This document shows positions 1 through 11,608 of a stretch of DNA of 35,410 nt, in pieces (position 1 is the stretch's first letter; each line of letters begins with the position of its first letter). Origin of the DNA: an uncultured Nitrospira sp. (GTDB taxonomy: Bacteria > Nitrospirota > Nitrospiria > Nitrospirales > Nitrospiraceae); contig CABVSA010000037.1 of NCBI GenBank assembly GCA_902500805.1, forward strand, positions 1 through 35,410. Reading direction: 5' to 3'. Below the pieces are notes generated by a model. The model saw only the letters and a list, made by a program, of their open reading frames with translations, searched no databases and was not told where the DNA came from. The translations under genes were made by a program, and so were the position numbers.

Positions 1-1747
1 CGACCATAAACACGGAATCCGCCACCACATCGAAGAGGGCCTTGTAGCGAGCTTGGGAGACCGTCAACTGCCTGGTGCGCTCCGACACGACCTGTTCCAA
101 TCCCACGGTATACCGCTGCAACTCCTGCTCCAATCGGCGTCGCTCCGTCACATCACGCACAAACGCGCGAGAATGCACCAACCCACCCCGTTCGTGGTCG
201 AACAGCGCCGTCGCATGAATCTCGACTTCGATCCGGCGGCCGTCTTTCGTCAGTAATACCGTCTCGATTGAACTCTGCCCCTGACACACCAGCTGTTCGA
301 GATAGTGCAACACCTGGCCTTCCTGTCCCTGGGGCACCAGTTCCCACAATTTCATGTTCAACATCTCTTGACGGCTATACCCGAGCTTGTCGAGTCCTGT
401 CTTATTGATATGCACGAGCCGTCCGCCTCGATCCAGTTGGCAAATCATTTCCGGTGCATGCTCGATCAAGTCCCGATATTTCTCCTCCAGCTGCCTGATC
501 TCGGCGATGCGCTGTTCCAATTGGCCAAAAGACAATTGAAGATTGGTGGCCATCTGATTGAACGCCCGCGCAAGCCCTTCGATTTCATCGCCGGTCTTCA
601 GCTCCACCCGCTGGTCCAACCGACCGCTTCCGATCTGCTGGACTCCGTCGTGCAGCAGACGAACCGGCTTTGCAATCCGGCGAGCGACGAGAACTCCGAT
701 TCCGCCGAGCCCCAACGACACCACGACACCAAACACGAGTACTTTGGCGATCAATTCGCCCAGCGGCGCGAATGTTTCAGCTGGATCCTGGCGGACGATC
801 GTCATCCAACGCTTTCCGCCCAGGCTCCCCGGTTCAAGAAGATCGGTAAACCGCACCGGTGCCATCCCGATCAGTGCATCCTTGTTGCCGTGCCAATCGT
901 CAGCCGCGATGATCCACCCTGGTTTCGCAGTGACTATGGTGTCAAGCAACTCGGTATCGATCGAATGGGCTTCCGGCGCAAGGATCGGACAAATAACGAC
1001 TCCCCCATCCGTCGCCACCAACATGGCATGTCCGGTCGCTCCAAAGGACTTCTCCGCGATCGATTGAAAGAGCGCATCGCGCCGTAACAGGATTGTGACG
1101 GCTCCGATCACCGTCTGCCGGTGATCATCCAGGATCGGGGTGGCCACAGCCACGACATGCGTGCCAAACGCAGGGTCAAAGGTGATGTCGCTCACATAGG
1201 GTCGTCGGCCACCGTTCTTGACGACCGCTTGCCACCAGGCCGTCTTGGCATAGGAGTAGTCCACTTGCGGAATCGAGCTGACGACCAACGCACCCTGCCC
1301 GTCCGTCACCAAGATGCCGATATAGTCGGACTTTCGAATCTCATGCCACTGAATCACGTAGTTGGTCACGATCCGGTTGACGAACAGCGGAAACTCGCTT
1401 CGCTTCGCCCGCTGTCCCCATCGCTGCTGCCACTCCTTGATGATTTCAGAAATGCTACGTGCATCCTTGCCTTCGTACGTCCGATTCGCCTCAAAGACGG
1501 CCGTGCGGACAAATGGCGTGGTCGCCAGTTGCTGGGCTTCGCTCATTCCTCGTGTGATCTGCATCTCGATCCGGCGAGCGGCTTCGACGGCGACTTCCTT
1601 GAAATCCGCACCCGTCGTCTCGCGCAGTACTCGTCGTTCTTCCGCATAAATCAGGACAAGCAGAAGGGCAAGTGGGAGGAGGCCGACCATGACGATCGCG
1701 CCGATGATTTTCTGCTGGAGGCTATATGACCGGCTCCAGATCGTCAT
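1..1747 (-). CDS. Membrane sensor protein, Cache-HAMP-PAS (C-terminus outside window)
   Basis: The reading frame is open from an ATG at 1747 to the left edge (582 codons), so the 3' part is missing. An in-frame TAG lies four codons before the ATG, which fixes the start, although no good Shine-Dalgarno is visible. By eye: transmembrane helix at residues about 16-33, an extracytoplasmic region of about 300 residues resembling a dCache ligand-binding domain, a second helix at about 332-352, a HAMP linker beginning at AKPVRLL, and a PAS domain (KYRDLIEHAPEMICQLD, about residues 415-520) followed by a coiled coil ending ERTRQLTVSQARYKALF, where a second PAS begins. This is a transmembrane signalling receptor that senses a small extracellular or periplasmic ligand. 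The output domain (histidine kinase, GGDEF/EAL or other) is outside the window, so the mode of signalling cannot be stated. Confidence 0.85.
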   Translation of the reverse strand, partial: MTIWSRSYSLQQKIIGAIVMVGLLPLALLLVLIYAEERRVLRETTGADFKEVAVEAARRIEMQITRGMSEAQQLATTPFVRTAVFEANRTYEGKDARSISEIIKEWQQRWGQRAKRSEFPLFVNRIVTNYVIQWHEIRKSDYIGILVTDGQGALVVSSIPQVDYSYAKTAWWQAVVKNGGRRPYVSDITFDPAFGTHVVAVATPILDDHRQTVIGAVTILLRRDALFQSIAEKSFGATGHAMLVATDGGVVICPILAPEAHSIDTELLDTIVTAKPGWIIAADDWHGNKDALIGMAPVRFTDLLEPGSLGGKRWMTIVRQDPAETFAPLGELIAKVLVFGVVVSLGLGGIGVLVARRIAKPVRLLHDGVQQIGSGRLDQRVELKTGDEIEGLARAFNQMATNLQLSFGQLEQRIAEIRQLEEKYRDLIEHAPEMICQLDRGGRLVHINKTGLDKLGYSRQEMLNMKLWELVPQGQEGQVLHYLEQLVCQGQSSIETVLLTKDGRRIEVEIHATALFDHERGGLVHSRAFVRDVTERRRLEQELQRYTVGLEQVVSERTRQLTVSQARYKALFDVVADSVFMV

Positions 1748-1809
1748 ATGGATGATCCGCTAAGGATGCGGACTGTGAGGGGTGATGCGATTCTCGCCCT
1801 TCTATAAAG

Positions 1810-1882
1810 CTCAGGGCCGTGAACTTGCCCATCGATGTTACTCAGGGCCGTGAACTTGTCGAACGGTCGAACGGTCGAACGG
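1810..1882. repeat. Short direct repeats in the gap between secF and the sensor gene
   Basis: The 278-base gap 1748-2025 holds no convincing gene. It contains an exact 18-base direct repeat, CTCAGGGCCGTGAACTTG, at 1810-1827 and 1841-1858, followed by three tandem copies of the octamer TCGAACGG (1859-1882). Two copies with a 31-base period are too few to call a CRISPR. The repeats could be binding sites or slipped-replication products. The rest of the gap is unremarkable spacer. Confidence 0.6.
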
Positions 1883-2025
1883 AAAAGCGTCCTGATTCAA
1901 AGATTTCAACTTGCAGATTTCTCGTTTCACGTGTTCGGAGCTGCTCTCGGACAACATGGAATCTGAAGCCTGCAATCAGCGACTACCCTCCGGAACGAAC
2001 AACGGCGCTCTATTGCGCTATTCGA

Positions 2026-2943
2026 TCAATTGCGTTTCAAGAGTCGGCCCTGTGTTCCCGGCCACAAGAGCACGAGCGGGCTGGCCACAAATACCGATGA
2101 ATAGGTCCCGAAAATCACCCCCCCGAGCAAGGCCAGCGAAAAATCATGGAGAACTTCTCCTCCTGCGAAGGTCAAGGGAATGAGGACCAGCACCACCGTC
2201 AAGCTGGTCACAATGGTCCGGCTTAAGACCTGATTGACGGCGCTGTTGATCGTCGCTTCCTCGCTCTCTCGACGGCGCTGCTTCAAATTTTCTCTGATTC
2301 GGTCGAAGACGACCACCGTGTCGGTCAATGAATAGCCTGCCAGCGTCAAGAGTGCCGTCACGATCAGCAGCGTGATTTCTTTATCTAAGATATAAAAGAC
2401 GCCGACGACGGCCAGCACATCGTGAAAGGTCGCCAGTGCCGCTGCGACTCCAAAACGCAGCTCGAATCGAGCCGCAATGTACAGAATGATGCCCACGAAC
2501 GAAATGACGATGGCCACGAGCGCATCTTCTTGAAGTTTCTTGCCGATGGTCGGACCAATCTCGGTGGTGGAGTCGACCACAAACTTATTGTTGGGGAAAT
2601 CCTTGGAGAAGATCGCCACCACACGTTCCGCAACTTTTTCCTCAATCGTCGTGGAGGTCTTCACTCGAATGAGCAGCTTATTGTCCTGCCCGAATTCCTG
2701 TAATTCTGCATCACCGAGCCCGTTCGTCTCCAGAACCTTTCGAGCTTCGTCGATCCGAACCGGTTGGTCGAACTTCAGTTGAACCGCGGTCCCTCCGGCG
2801 AAGTCGATCCCCAGATTGGCCGCCCCTCGCGCAATCTGCACGAGCGCGATCAGCCCAAGCAGCACCATGATGCCGGAAAAGAGAAAGGCGAACTGGCGCT
2901 TGCCCATGAAGTCAATGTTGGTTTTTCCTAAAATCTCTAACAT
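2026..2943 (-). CDS. secF: Protein translocase subunit SecF
   Basis: SecF works with SecD and YajC as the proton-driven accessory of the SecYEG translocon, pulling exported proteins out at the periplasmic side. The frame is open back to an ATG at 3003, but the ATG at 2943 is preferred: it has AAGGGAG seven bases upstream and gives a protein (about 305 aa) starting MLEILGKTNIDFMGKRQFAF, a typical SecF N terminus just before the first membrane helix. The family motif GIDFAGGTAVQLKF follows in the periplasmic loop, then five C-terminal helices with SLTDTVVVFDRIREN, the conserved D and R region of the SecDF family. It lies 62 bases after secD and is the last gene of the tgt-yajC-secD-secF run, the common bacterial order. 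Confidence 0.95.
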   Translation of the reverse strand: MLEILGKTNIDFMGKRQFAFLFSGIMVLLGLIALVQIARGAANLGIDFAGGTAVQLKFDQPVRIDEARKVLETNGLGDAELQEFGQDNKLLIRVKTSTTIEEKVAERVVAIFSKDFPNNKFVVDSTTEIGPTIGKKLQEDALVAIVISFVGIILYIAARFELRFGVAAALATFHDVLAVVGVFYILDKEITLLIVTALLTLAGYSLTDTVVVFDRIRENLKQRRRESEEATINSAVNQVLSRTIVTSLTVVLVLIPLTFAGGEVLHDFSLALLGGVIFGTYSSVFVASPLVLLWPGTQGRLLKRN

Positions 2944-3005
2944 GCGCGCTCCCTTTTGATAGCCCTGAGCCTCACCCTGGACAGTCAGTACCGATGGCGT
3001 CATGG

Positions 3006-4643
3006 TTAAATGCTCAGCGCTTCAACCTTCTGCTTCTGATACAAGAGATCAAAAATCACTTTCGTCCCGACCAATGCCGTAAAGAGATTGATCGCGATGC
3101 CTAAACACAGCGTCACGGCAAATCCCTTGATCGGTCCGGTCCCAAAGAGAAACAACGCCACGCCCGTAATCAAGGTCGTGACGTGTGAGTCGATAATGGT
3201 GAGCAAGGCCTTGTCGTACCCCGCATCGATGGCCGACCGCACCGCCTTCCCACTTCGAAGCTCTTCTCGAATGCGCTCAAAGATCAAGACGTTCGAATCG
3301 ACCCCCATCCCGATCGTCAACACGATGCCGGCGATCCCTGGGAGGGTCAACGTCGCCGTTAAGGCGGACAACGCCCCCATCAGACAGATGAGATTCAAGG
3401 CTAACGCAAAATCTGCAATGAGCCCGGACAGACGGTAATACACCATCATGAACACGACGACCATGACCCCGGCGATCAAGGTCGCCTTCACCCCTTTGTC
3501 GATGGAGTCCTGCCCCAACGATGGGCCCACCGTCAGATCTTGAACGATCTTCAACGGTGCCGGGAGGGCGCCCGCCCTCAGCACGATGGCCAGATCGTTG
3601 GCCTCCTGCGTGGTGAACGTCCCGGTAATTTGTGCCCGCCCTCCGGCAATCCGTTCTTGGATGACCGGCGCGGAATAGATGGTGTTATCCAACACCACGG
3701 CCATGCGCTTTTTGACATGTTCCGCAGTGATGCGCTCGAACTCTTGCCCGCCCTTGGAATCGAAGGTGATCGACACGTACGGATCGTTGAATTGGCCGAT
3801 GGCCACCCGCGCGTCGCTCAGGACATCGCCGGTCAACATCACGCGCTTCTTGACCACGTAGGGAGCGCGAAATTCAACCCCCGTGTCCTTATCAACCACC
3901 CGCTCGAACAAGATCTGATCGCCTTCAGGCAGCTTGCTCTCAAACTGCTGCAGCACCTCAGCCTCTTTGTCCTTCGTCACATGCCCCGGCAAGTCCAGCC
4001 GGATGTCTTCATCCAACATTTTGAATTCGAGCAACGCGGTTTCCTTGATCAAATCCTTGGCGCGCTTGGGATCCTTGACGCCCGGGAGCTGGACGACGAT
4101 CTGTTTCAAGCCCTGCCGCTGTACGATCGGTTCCGCGACCCCGAATTGATCGATTCGGTTTCGGATCGTTTCCAATGCTTGATTGATCGCCGAATCCTTG
4201 ATGCGCTTGGTCTCCGCCTCGCGCAACACCCATATGACCGTCGCCGCCGATTCCGCCGATTCGTTTTCGACGAAGCTCGGAAAGCTATCGACCAGCTTTT
4301 GAGTGGACGCCTTAGCCTCGGCATTCGGGACTTGAATCGTCATTTGTTCATGTCCGACCCGCTTGACCGAGTCAACGGCGATCTTCTTCTCCGTCAGGAG
4401 GTCTTGCAATGCCGTAACCGATCGATCGACCGCGATTTCCACGGCTCGATTCTCATCCACCTCCAACACCATGTGGATGCCGCCCTGCAGATCCAACCCC
4501 AGCGTAATGCCTTTATTCGGCAGCACCGTCTTCAACCAGCTCGGCATGGCTTGATAGAGCGGCGGGTAGGAAGGAAGAAATGAGACGAACGATCCCACCA
4601 ACACCAGTGCCAACAACCATAAGCGCCCACCTACTTTTTTCAT
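3006..4643 (-). CDS. secD: Protein translocase subunit SecD
   Basis: SecD is the larger membrane subunit of the SecDF translocation motor. The 545-residue protein has an N-terminal membrane helix (about 8-25), the P1 motif GLDLQGGIHMVLEV near residue 48, a large periplasmic region with the QLPGVKDP segment, and six C-terminal helices carrying MGVDSNVLIFERIREEL, the conserved D and R residues needed for proton coupling in this family. Length is within the normal range for a stand-alone SecD. It is preceded by yajC after 39 bases and followed by secF, so the three are very likely co-transcribed. Nothing in it looks truncated or unusual. Confidence 0.97.
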   Translation of the reverse strand: MKKVGGRLWLLALVLVGSFVSFLPSYPPLYQAMPSWLKTVLPNKGITLGLDLQGGIHMVLEVDENRAVEIAVDRSVTALQDLLTEKKIAVDSVKRVGHEQMTIQVPNAEAKASTQKLVDSFPSFVENESAESAATVIWVLREAETKRIKDSAINQALETIRNRIDQFGVAEPIVQRQGLKQIVVQLPGVKDPKRAKDLIKETALLEFKMLDEDIRLDLPGHVTKDKEAEVLQQFESKLPEGDQILFERVVDKDTGVEFRAPYVVKKRVMLTGDVLSDARVAIGQFNDPYVSITFDSKGGQEFERITAEHVKKRMAVVLDNTIYSAPVIQERIAGGRAQITGTFTTQEANDLAIVLRAGALPAPLKIVQDLTVGPSLGQDSIDKGVKATLIAGVMVVVFMMVYYRLSGLIADFALALNLICLMGALSALTATLTLPGIAGIVLTIGMGVDSNVLIFERIREELRSGKAVRSAIDAGYDKALLTIIDSHVTTLITGVALFLFGTGPIKGFAVTLCLGIAINLFTALVGTKVIFDLLYQKQKVEALSI

Positions 4644-4682
4644 CTCGCCCCCAACCCCTTATCCTGTTTGGCCAACGCAGCG

Positions 4683-5018
4683 CTATTCCTTGTCTTCATC
4701 TTCCGTACGCAGTCGGGAAATATTCTCCCGCTGCATCTTGATCTTAGTATTGTCGGCGATTTGCAGCGTGACGGTATCTTTCCCAAGATTGGTGATGGTT
4801 CCCCAAATGCCTGAAGTGGTCACCACCTTGTCGCCTTTTTTGACGGCGTCCAACAACGTCTGTTGCTGCTTTTGCTTCTGCTGCTGCGGACGAATGAGGA
4901 GAAAGTAAAAAATCACGAAGATGAGCAGAAAGGGAATCAACGACAGAAACCCTCCTGCTCCGCCACCCGCAGCTGCCCCGCCCGTTCCTTCCGCCCATGC
5001 CAGTGATTCCATCAACAT
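4683..5018 (-). CDS. yajC: Preprotein translocase accessory subunit YajC
   Basis: YajC is the small single-helix partner of SecDF. The 111-aa protein has a short glycine/alanine-rich N terminus, one membrane helix (about residues 25-43, FLSLIPFLLIFVIFYFLLI) directly followed by the family signature RPQQQKQKQQQ, and a small C-terminal domain with DKVVTTSGIWGTI. An ATG at 5018 has GAAGGGAAG upstream at suitable spacing; a second in-frame ATG two codons on is possible. The gene starts 15 bases after tgt ends, which supports a tgt-yajC-secDF operon. Confidence 0.95.
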   Translation of the reverse strand: MLMESLAWAEGTGGAAAGGGAGGFLSLIPFLLIFVIFYFLLIRPQQQKQKQQQTLLDAVKKGDKVVTTSGIWGTITNLGKDTVTLQIADNTKIKMQRENISRLRTEDEDKE

Positions 5019-5033
5019 CGCACATCTTCCCTT

Positions 5034-7957
<2,924 letters not shown>

Positions 7958-8070
7958 AACGATTCTCCTCAGACGTGACTAATAGACGGAAATCAACGGA
8001 GCACTCTAGCATTATGGGATGGCGAGAGACAAGGCGGTTTACTTTGAATTCCGAGGGGTTCCGGTCAATT

Positions 8071-9057
8071 CTATGTTAATCCAGCGGCTTTGAGCGACGT
8101 GAAAATCTGATCCGTCGGCACACCCAAGCAAGGCTTTTCATGACATTCTCGCACGTCATCCCATGATGGACAGAGACAGGATGGTCCTCGCACAATCGTC
8201 ACGTGATCCCCACGAGGTCTCCACCTAGCCGGGTCGGTTGGTCCAAAGACGGCAACGGTACGAACACCGAGGAGAGCCGCCAGATGGGCCACACCCGAGT
8301 CATGACCGAGACAGAATCTGGCTTGCACCAGAATTCCGGCAAGCGCCGTGAGTTCAAGATTTCGAAGAATTGGAGGTCTTGGCCTGATGACCTCCAGTAC
8401 CTGTTCAACCGCATGCTGATCAGCCGGTCCCTCGATGACAATCGGGAACAGGCCCTTTTGATCAAGCCTCTGAATGATATCCGCAATGGTGATTGGATGG
8501 AGGCACTTATGCGCGCTGCCGCTTCCAGGATGCACCAGCACAAATGACCGTCCCCTCGGAATCCCGATACGCTCAAGACAGGCACTGCCCTCTTCGACAA
8601 TACTCGGAGAGACTTGGACGAACCTCTCTGACAACCCACCACCAGCGGGTTCTTCCACGATTTCAAGAAAACGATCGCTCTGATGCTTCGTGCGTAAGAC
8701 AGGAGAGGATGGAGATTCGATCCATACTTGCGCGACATGGAATTTCTGGAAAGTGTCGCGAAGAGTGCCCGTGTTGTCATCCAGCCATGCGACTGCAGCA
8801 TCACATCGATTCAACCACGTCGTGAGCTCACCCGGTAGTGGAGCGCCCCTAGAAAAGAGCCCAGCCCCACTTGGTCCATCCCACGACATCCAGTCATTGA
8901 CGATGCCACAAGCCACGAGCAATCTACTGATAGAGTCATGGGCAATGAGTAACGTATCTCGCCCAGGATAGCGGGCCTGAAGCCGTCGTATGGCCGGTAC
9001 TGCAAGTAAGATGTCCCCCAAGGAGCCTGGATGCACAATGACCAACGACCGTGTCAT
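8071..9057 (-). CDS. Glycosyltransferase family 9 (heptosyltransferase-like)
   Basis: GT9 enzymes transfer ADP-activated heptoses to the lipopolysaccharide core at the inner face of the cytoplasmic membrane. The 328-aa protein starts MTRSLVIVHPGSLGDILLAV, the family's N-terminal nucleotide-sugar domain with the G-x-x-G-D pattern. The second Rossmann domain has FVLVHPGSGSAHKC, then FCLGHDSGVAHLAALLG and VAVFGPTDPARWRP, the conserved donor-binding segment. The exact acceptor cannot be read from sequence. Its ATG overlaps the stop of mobA by four bases, so the two are translationally coupled despite unrelated roles. Confidence 0.88.
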   Translation of the reverse strand: MTRSLVIVHPGSLGDILLAVPAIRRLQARYPGRDTLLIAHDSISRLLVACGIVNDWMSWDGPSGAGLFSRGAPLPGELTTWLNRCDAAVAWLDDNTGTLRDTFQKFHVAQVWIESPSSPVLRTKHQSDRFLEIVEEPAGGGLSERFVQVSPSIVEEGSACLERIGIPRGRSFVLVHPGSGSAHKCLHPITIADIIQRLDQKGLFPIVIEGPADQHAVEQVLEVIRPRPPILRNLELTALAGILVQARFCLGHDSGVAHLAALLGVRTVAVFGPTDPARWRPRGDHVTIVRGPSCLCPSWDDVRECHEKPCLGVPTDQIFTSLKAAGLT

Positions 9058-9692
9058 GTGTGTTCCTGGGGGGCATCGCTGCGGTCCTCCATAGGATCAG
9101 CGCAGAGGGAGCGAGCGAGTTCAAGATCGGACGGTGTATTGACGTTCAGAAACGATCTCCCGTTGGGATCAATTTTGCGAATCTCATCCTCCGTGATCAG
9201 ACGAACACGGAGTGCTGGGGTTGCAAGGAGCCTCTGTAGCTTGAGATCACCGTTTCGAATGAGCTCCTCCACAACCGACAGACAGTTTCGGCTGTAGACC
9301 GCATGAGTCGGCTGAGGTCGACCGTCCCAATAGCCAAGTACAATATCCACTTCGTCTTTTGCGTCAACCATATACCGTATGAGATCTGCGTGGATAAAGG
9401 GCATGTCGCAAGCAGAGAGAAAGACATACGGCGTCGTAGCCTGATGCAGACCGGTATACATCCCCCCGAGACTTCCACACGAGGGAATCAGATCACGAAG
9501 GACCGGGACAGGAGTTTCGAGAGGCTGACTATCCTGAGCAATAACGATACAGACATGTTCAAAAATCCGAGAAAGAATGTTGCCACTTCTCTCCAGGAGG
9601 GTCTGCTCACCCACAGCAAGAAAACGCTTGTCGGCTCCCATCCGCCTGCTCTTTCCGCCTGCCAGAAGGACCCCTGTGACATCGGAGATCAT
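9054..9692 (-). CDS. mobA: Molybdenum cofactor guanylyltransferase
   Basis: MobA joins GMP to molybdopterin to make the bis-MGD cofactor needed by DMSO-reductase-family enzymes, which include nitrate reductase and nitrite oxidoreductase. The nucleotidyltransferase signature GVLLAGGKSRRMGADKRFL is at the N terminus, followed by ACDMPFIHADLI (metal-binding Asp) and DLELARSL near the end. The frame extends to an ATG at 9710, but that codon abuts the U-tract of a terminator and has no ribosome site; the ATG at 9692 (MISDVTGVLLAGG) is the better start. The start of transcription is unclear because the terminator sits only about 20 bases upstream. Confidence 0.9.
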   Translation of the reverse strand: MISDVTGVLLAGGKSRRMGADKRFLAVGEQTLLERSGNILSRIFEHVCIVIAQDSQPLETPVPVLRDLIPSCGSLGGMYTGLHQATTPYVFLSACDMPFIHADLIRYMVDAKDEVDIVLGYWDGRPQPTHAVYSRNCLSVVEELIRNGDLKLQRLLATPALRVRLITEDEIRKIDPNGRSFLNVNTPSDLELARSLCADPMEDRSDAPQEHT

Positions 9693-9710
9693 AAATCCAT
9701 CACCATCCAA

Positions 9711-9743
9711 AATAAAAAAGGGGGTGGGTTACCCCACCCCCTT
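9711..9743 (-). terminator. Rho-independent terminator of oxidase cluster A
   Basis: Read on the minus strand this is an 11-base-pair GC-rich stem (AAGGGGGTGGG / CCCACCCCCTT, 4-base loop) followed by a T-rich run TTTTTTATTTT. It lies 37 bases after the stop of the heme protein ending at 9780 and closes cluster A. The adjacent mobA starts about 20 bases beyond it. Confidence 0.9.
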
Positions 9744-9779
9744 CACTCTGACAATCCCTACTCGCGTTTCAAAGAAAGA

Positions 9780-11552
9780 CTACAGTGTCTTTCCCTTTTT
9801 CTTATTTGAACGGCGGGTCAGGACCCACCCTTCAAGGAGAACCACACCGACTGCGATGATGACCGGATAAATGTATGTTTCCTGTGGGACCGGTGGATTC
9901 ATAAAGGTGTAGTAGAAGGCCGACACAGCCATCTTCCGTCCTGCATCACCATTATGCCCATCCCACGCAAAGAAAACGGTCGGGATATATTGGCCCACTT
10001 CAAAGAAGGTATCCTCATCGTAATCCTGGTCCTTCTTGTTTCCAACAGGCCGTTGAATCATCACGTACCACCGGCCATTCACCCATTCCGCCTTGAGGAG
10101 CTTCATAGCCTCTTCGTAATTATCACGCTCTTCAAAATCCTTGTCCCAACCTGTCCCCTTGAAGGCGCGGAGAGACCCATCTGCTTCCCACTTCACGATG
10201 TCCATAGGATACTGTTCACTTGTACCGAACAAATACCGCGGCTTGATCGGAGCCGGGAGCTCCTTCCACTTGACGGCGGTTTCAATGCCGATGGCGTCAT
10301 TATAGACCGCATAGTTATTCTGGTGAGCGGCAATGGAACCTTCTTCACCAGTCTTCGGATCCTGCTCTTTGATATCGATATTGACTTGTGTAGGAGCCCA
10401 AGGGAGTTTACCTTCTGCGACACTCTTGGTTCGATCATCCCACTCAACCAGATAGACAATGTGCTTGTCGTTGTAGAGCGAGCGTACCCAAATATCGTCG
10501 AGCCGATTCACAAAGTTCCTCGGCTTGTGGGTAATCTGCCCCCCCATCGCCACATATCGCTTTGGAGCCTTTTTCCAGGCTTCATGCTCAAGGTCAGTCG
10601 GAATTTCCCCCTCAACCGGATCAGAGGGGATCACGAAGTTGATCTTTGGCTTATCAGTCAGAGGATCAATCGGTAATGGGTTACCCAGCGTATCCCGCTC
10701 ACAAAGAGAATTAACAAAGTTGGCAATATCCCACCGTTCATCAACGGTCGTGTTGTCTGCAAACGATGGCATCGGAGTGCCGTTTACACCCGTCGAGAAA
10801 GTTCTAAAAATGTTTGAGACATTGTAAGGATCCTGACGGCTCCCACGGAAGTTCCAGCACTTATGCCAATTGGCCGGCTGAATGGAGAAACCCCAGTCGT
10901 CTTTCAGATTAAAGGCGTTTCCATCACCCCGGCCTTCCATGCCGTGACATTCAACACACTTCTTCTCGACGATTAACTCAGCACCACGCTTCTTACTTTC
11001 GTCGGTAGCTGGCTTTGGTTTCAGATCAGCCAACTGTAGGATAGTTTGGCTCTCGGACTGCTTATCGGTGAATTTTCGATCTTTGACGAGCTGGGTCGTC
11101 ACGAACGAGAGAACTTGTTGCCGTTGTTCCTCGCTCAAAATACCTTCCCACGGGGGCATTGCAGAGCCAGGAAGTCCATGCGTCACCGTTTCGAATAGAT
11201 CGTTTTGACCGGGGACCGGCTTCTTGGCATCAAACAATGGCAACTCACCACTGGCTGTATGCCGAATCTTAAAAGTCCCCTGATTGAAGTTGCGTGGGCG
11301 AGGCCAGAGCCGATCCGCACCAGGTCCGTCACCGGCTCCATCTACTCCGTGACACCACACACACTTGGTGAAATAAACTCGTTTCCCTGCTTCAATCATT
11401 TCTGCCGAGGGTTCAGGTGCGAGCTCACCTTTTTTGAAGCCTTCAGGGAGTCCTTGCGCTGAAACCGACGAATATCCGGCAGTAGACACTAACACCACTC
11501 CGAAGGCTGCAGCCGCGATGATCCCGGCCTTCTGAGTTATACTGTCCATCAT
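9780..11552 (-). CDS. Two-heme c protein with ethylbenzene-dehydrogenase-type heme b domain
   Basis: Exported electron-transfer protein of about 590 aa. The frame is open from 11645, but the ATG at 11552 has GAGG at good spacing and starts a clean signal sequence (IIAAAAFGVVLVSTAGYSSV). Two cytochrome c domains follow: CVWCH (about 64-68) with a later MPPW, and CVECH (about 199-203) with a later MPSF; those methionines are likely axial ligands. Residues about 305-555 resemble the heme b-binding gamma subunit family of ethylbenzene dehydrogenase and related molybdoenzymes, and a single C-terminal helix (560-578) before RRSNKKKGK would anchor it in the membrane. Similar proteins are candidate NxrC subunits in Nitrospira; here it is the last gene of an oxidase operon, so a role passing electrons to oxidase I is the inference. 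Confidence 0.85.
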   Translation of the reverse strand: MMDSITQKAGIIAAAAFGVVLVSTAGYSSVSAQGLPEGFKKGELAPEPSAEMIEAGKRVYFTKCVWCHGVDGAGDGPGADRLWPRPRNFNQGTFKIRHTASGELPLFDAKKPVPGQNDLFETVTHGLPGSAMPPWEGILSEEQRQQVLSFVTTQLVKDRKFTDKQSESQTILQLADLKPKPATDESKKRGAELIVEKKCVECHGMEGRGDGNAFNLKDDWGFSIQPANWHKCWNFRGSRQDPYNVSNIFRTFSTGVNGTPMPSFADNTTVDERWDIANFVNSLCERDTLGNPLPIDPLTDKPKINFVIPSDPVEGEIPTDLEHEAWKKAPKRYVAMGGQITHKPRNFVNRLDDIWVRSLYNDKHIVYLVEWDDRTKSVAEGKLPWAPTQVNIDIKEQDPKTGEEGSIAAHQNNYAVYNDAIGIETAVKWKELPAPIKPRYLFGTSEQYPMDIVKWEADGSLRAFKGTGWDKDFEERDNYEEAMKLLKAEWVNGRWYVMIQRPVGNKKDQDYDEDTFFEVGQYIPTVFFAWDGHNGDAGRKMAVSAFYYTFMNPPVPQETYIYPVIIAVGVVLLEGWVLTRRSNKKKGKTL

Positions 11553-11608
11553 GTTTGGCCTCATAGTCTTCATTATGTTTGGTTTGGCATTGTTAAAAGA
11601 GTGAGCGA

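Noticed and set aside
305..1087. 260-codon plus-strand frame inside the sensor gene
   Set aside because: It is antisense to a continuous Cache-HAMP-PAS coding frame and shows no domain, signal or ribosome site of its own.
1810..1858. Possible CRISPR from two spaced 18-base repeats
   Set aside because: Only two units with a 13-base interval and no cas genes; repeats and spacer are too short.
2944..3003. Earlier ATG for secF
   Set aside because: The later ATG at 2943 has the ribosome site and the family-typical N terminus.
3540..4583. 347-codon plus-strand frame opposite secD
   Set aside because: Mirror of a perfectly conserved secD; no independent evidence of coding.
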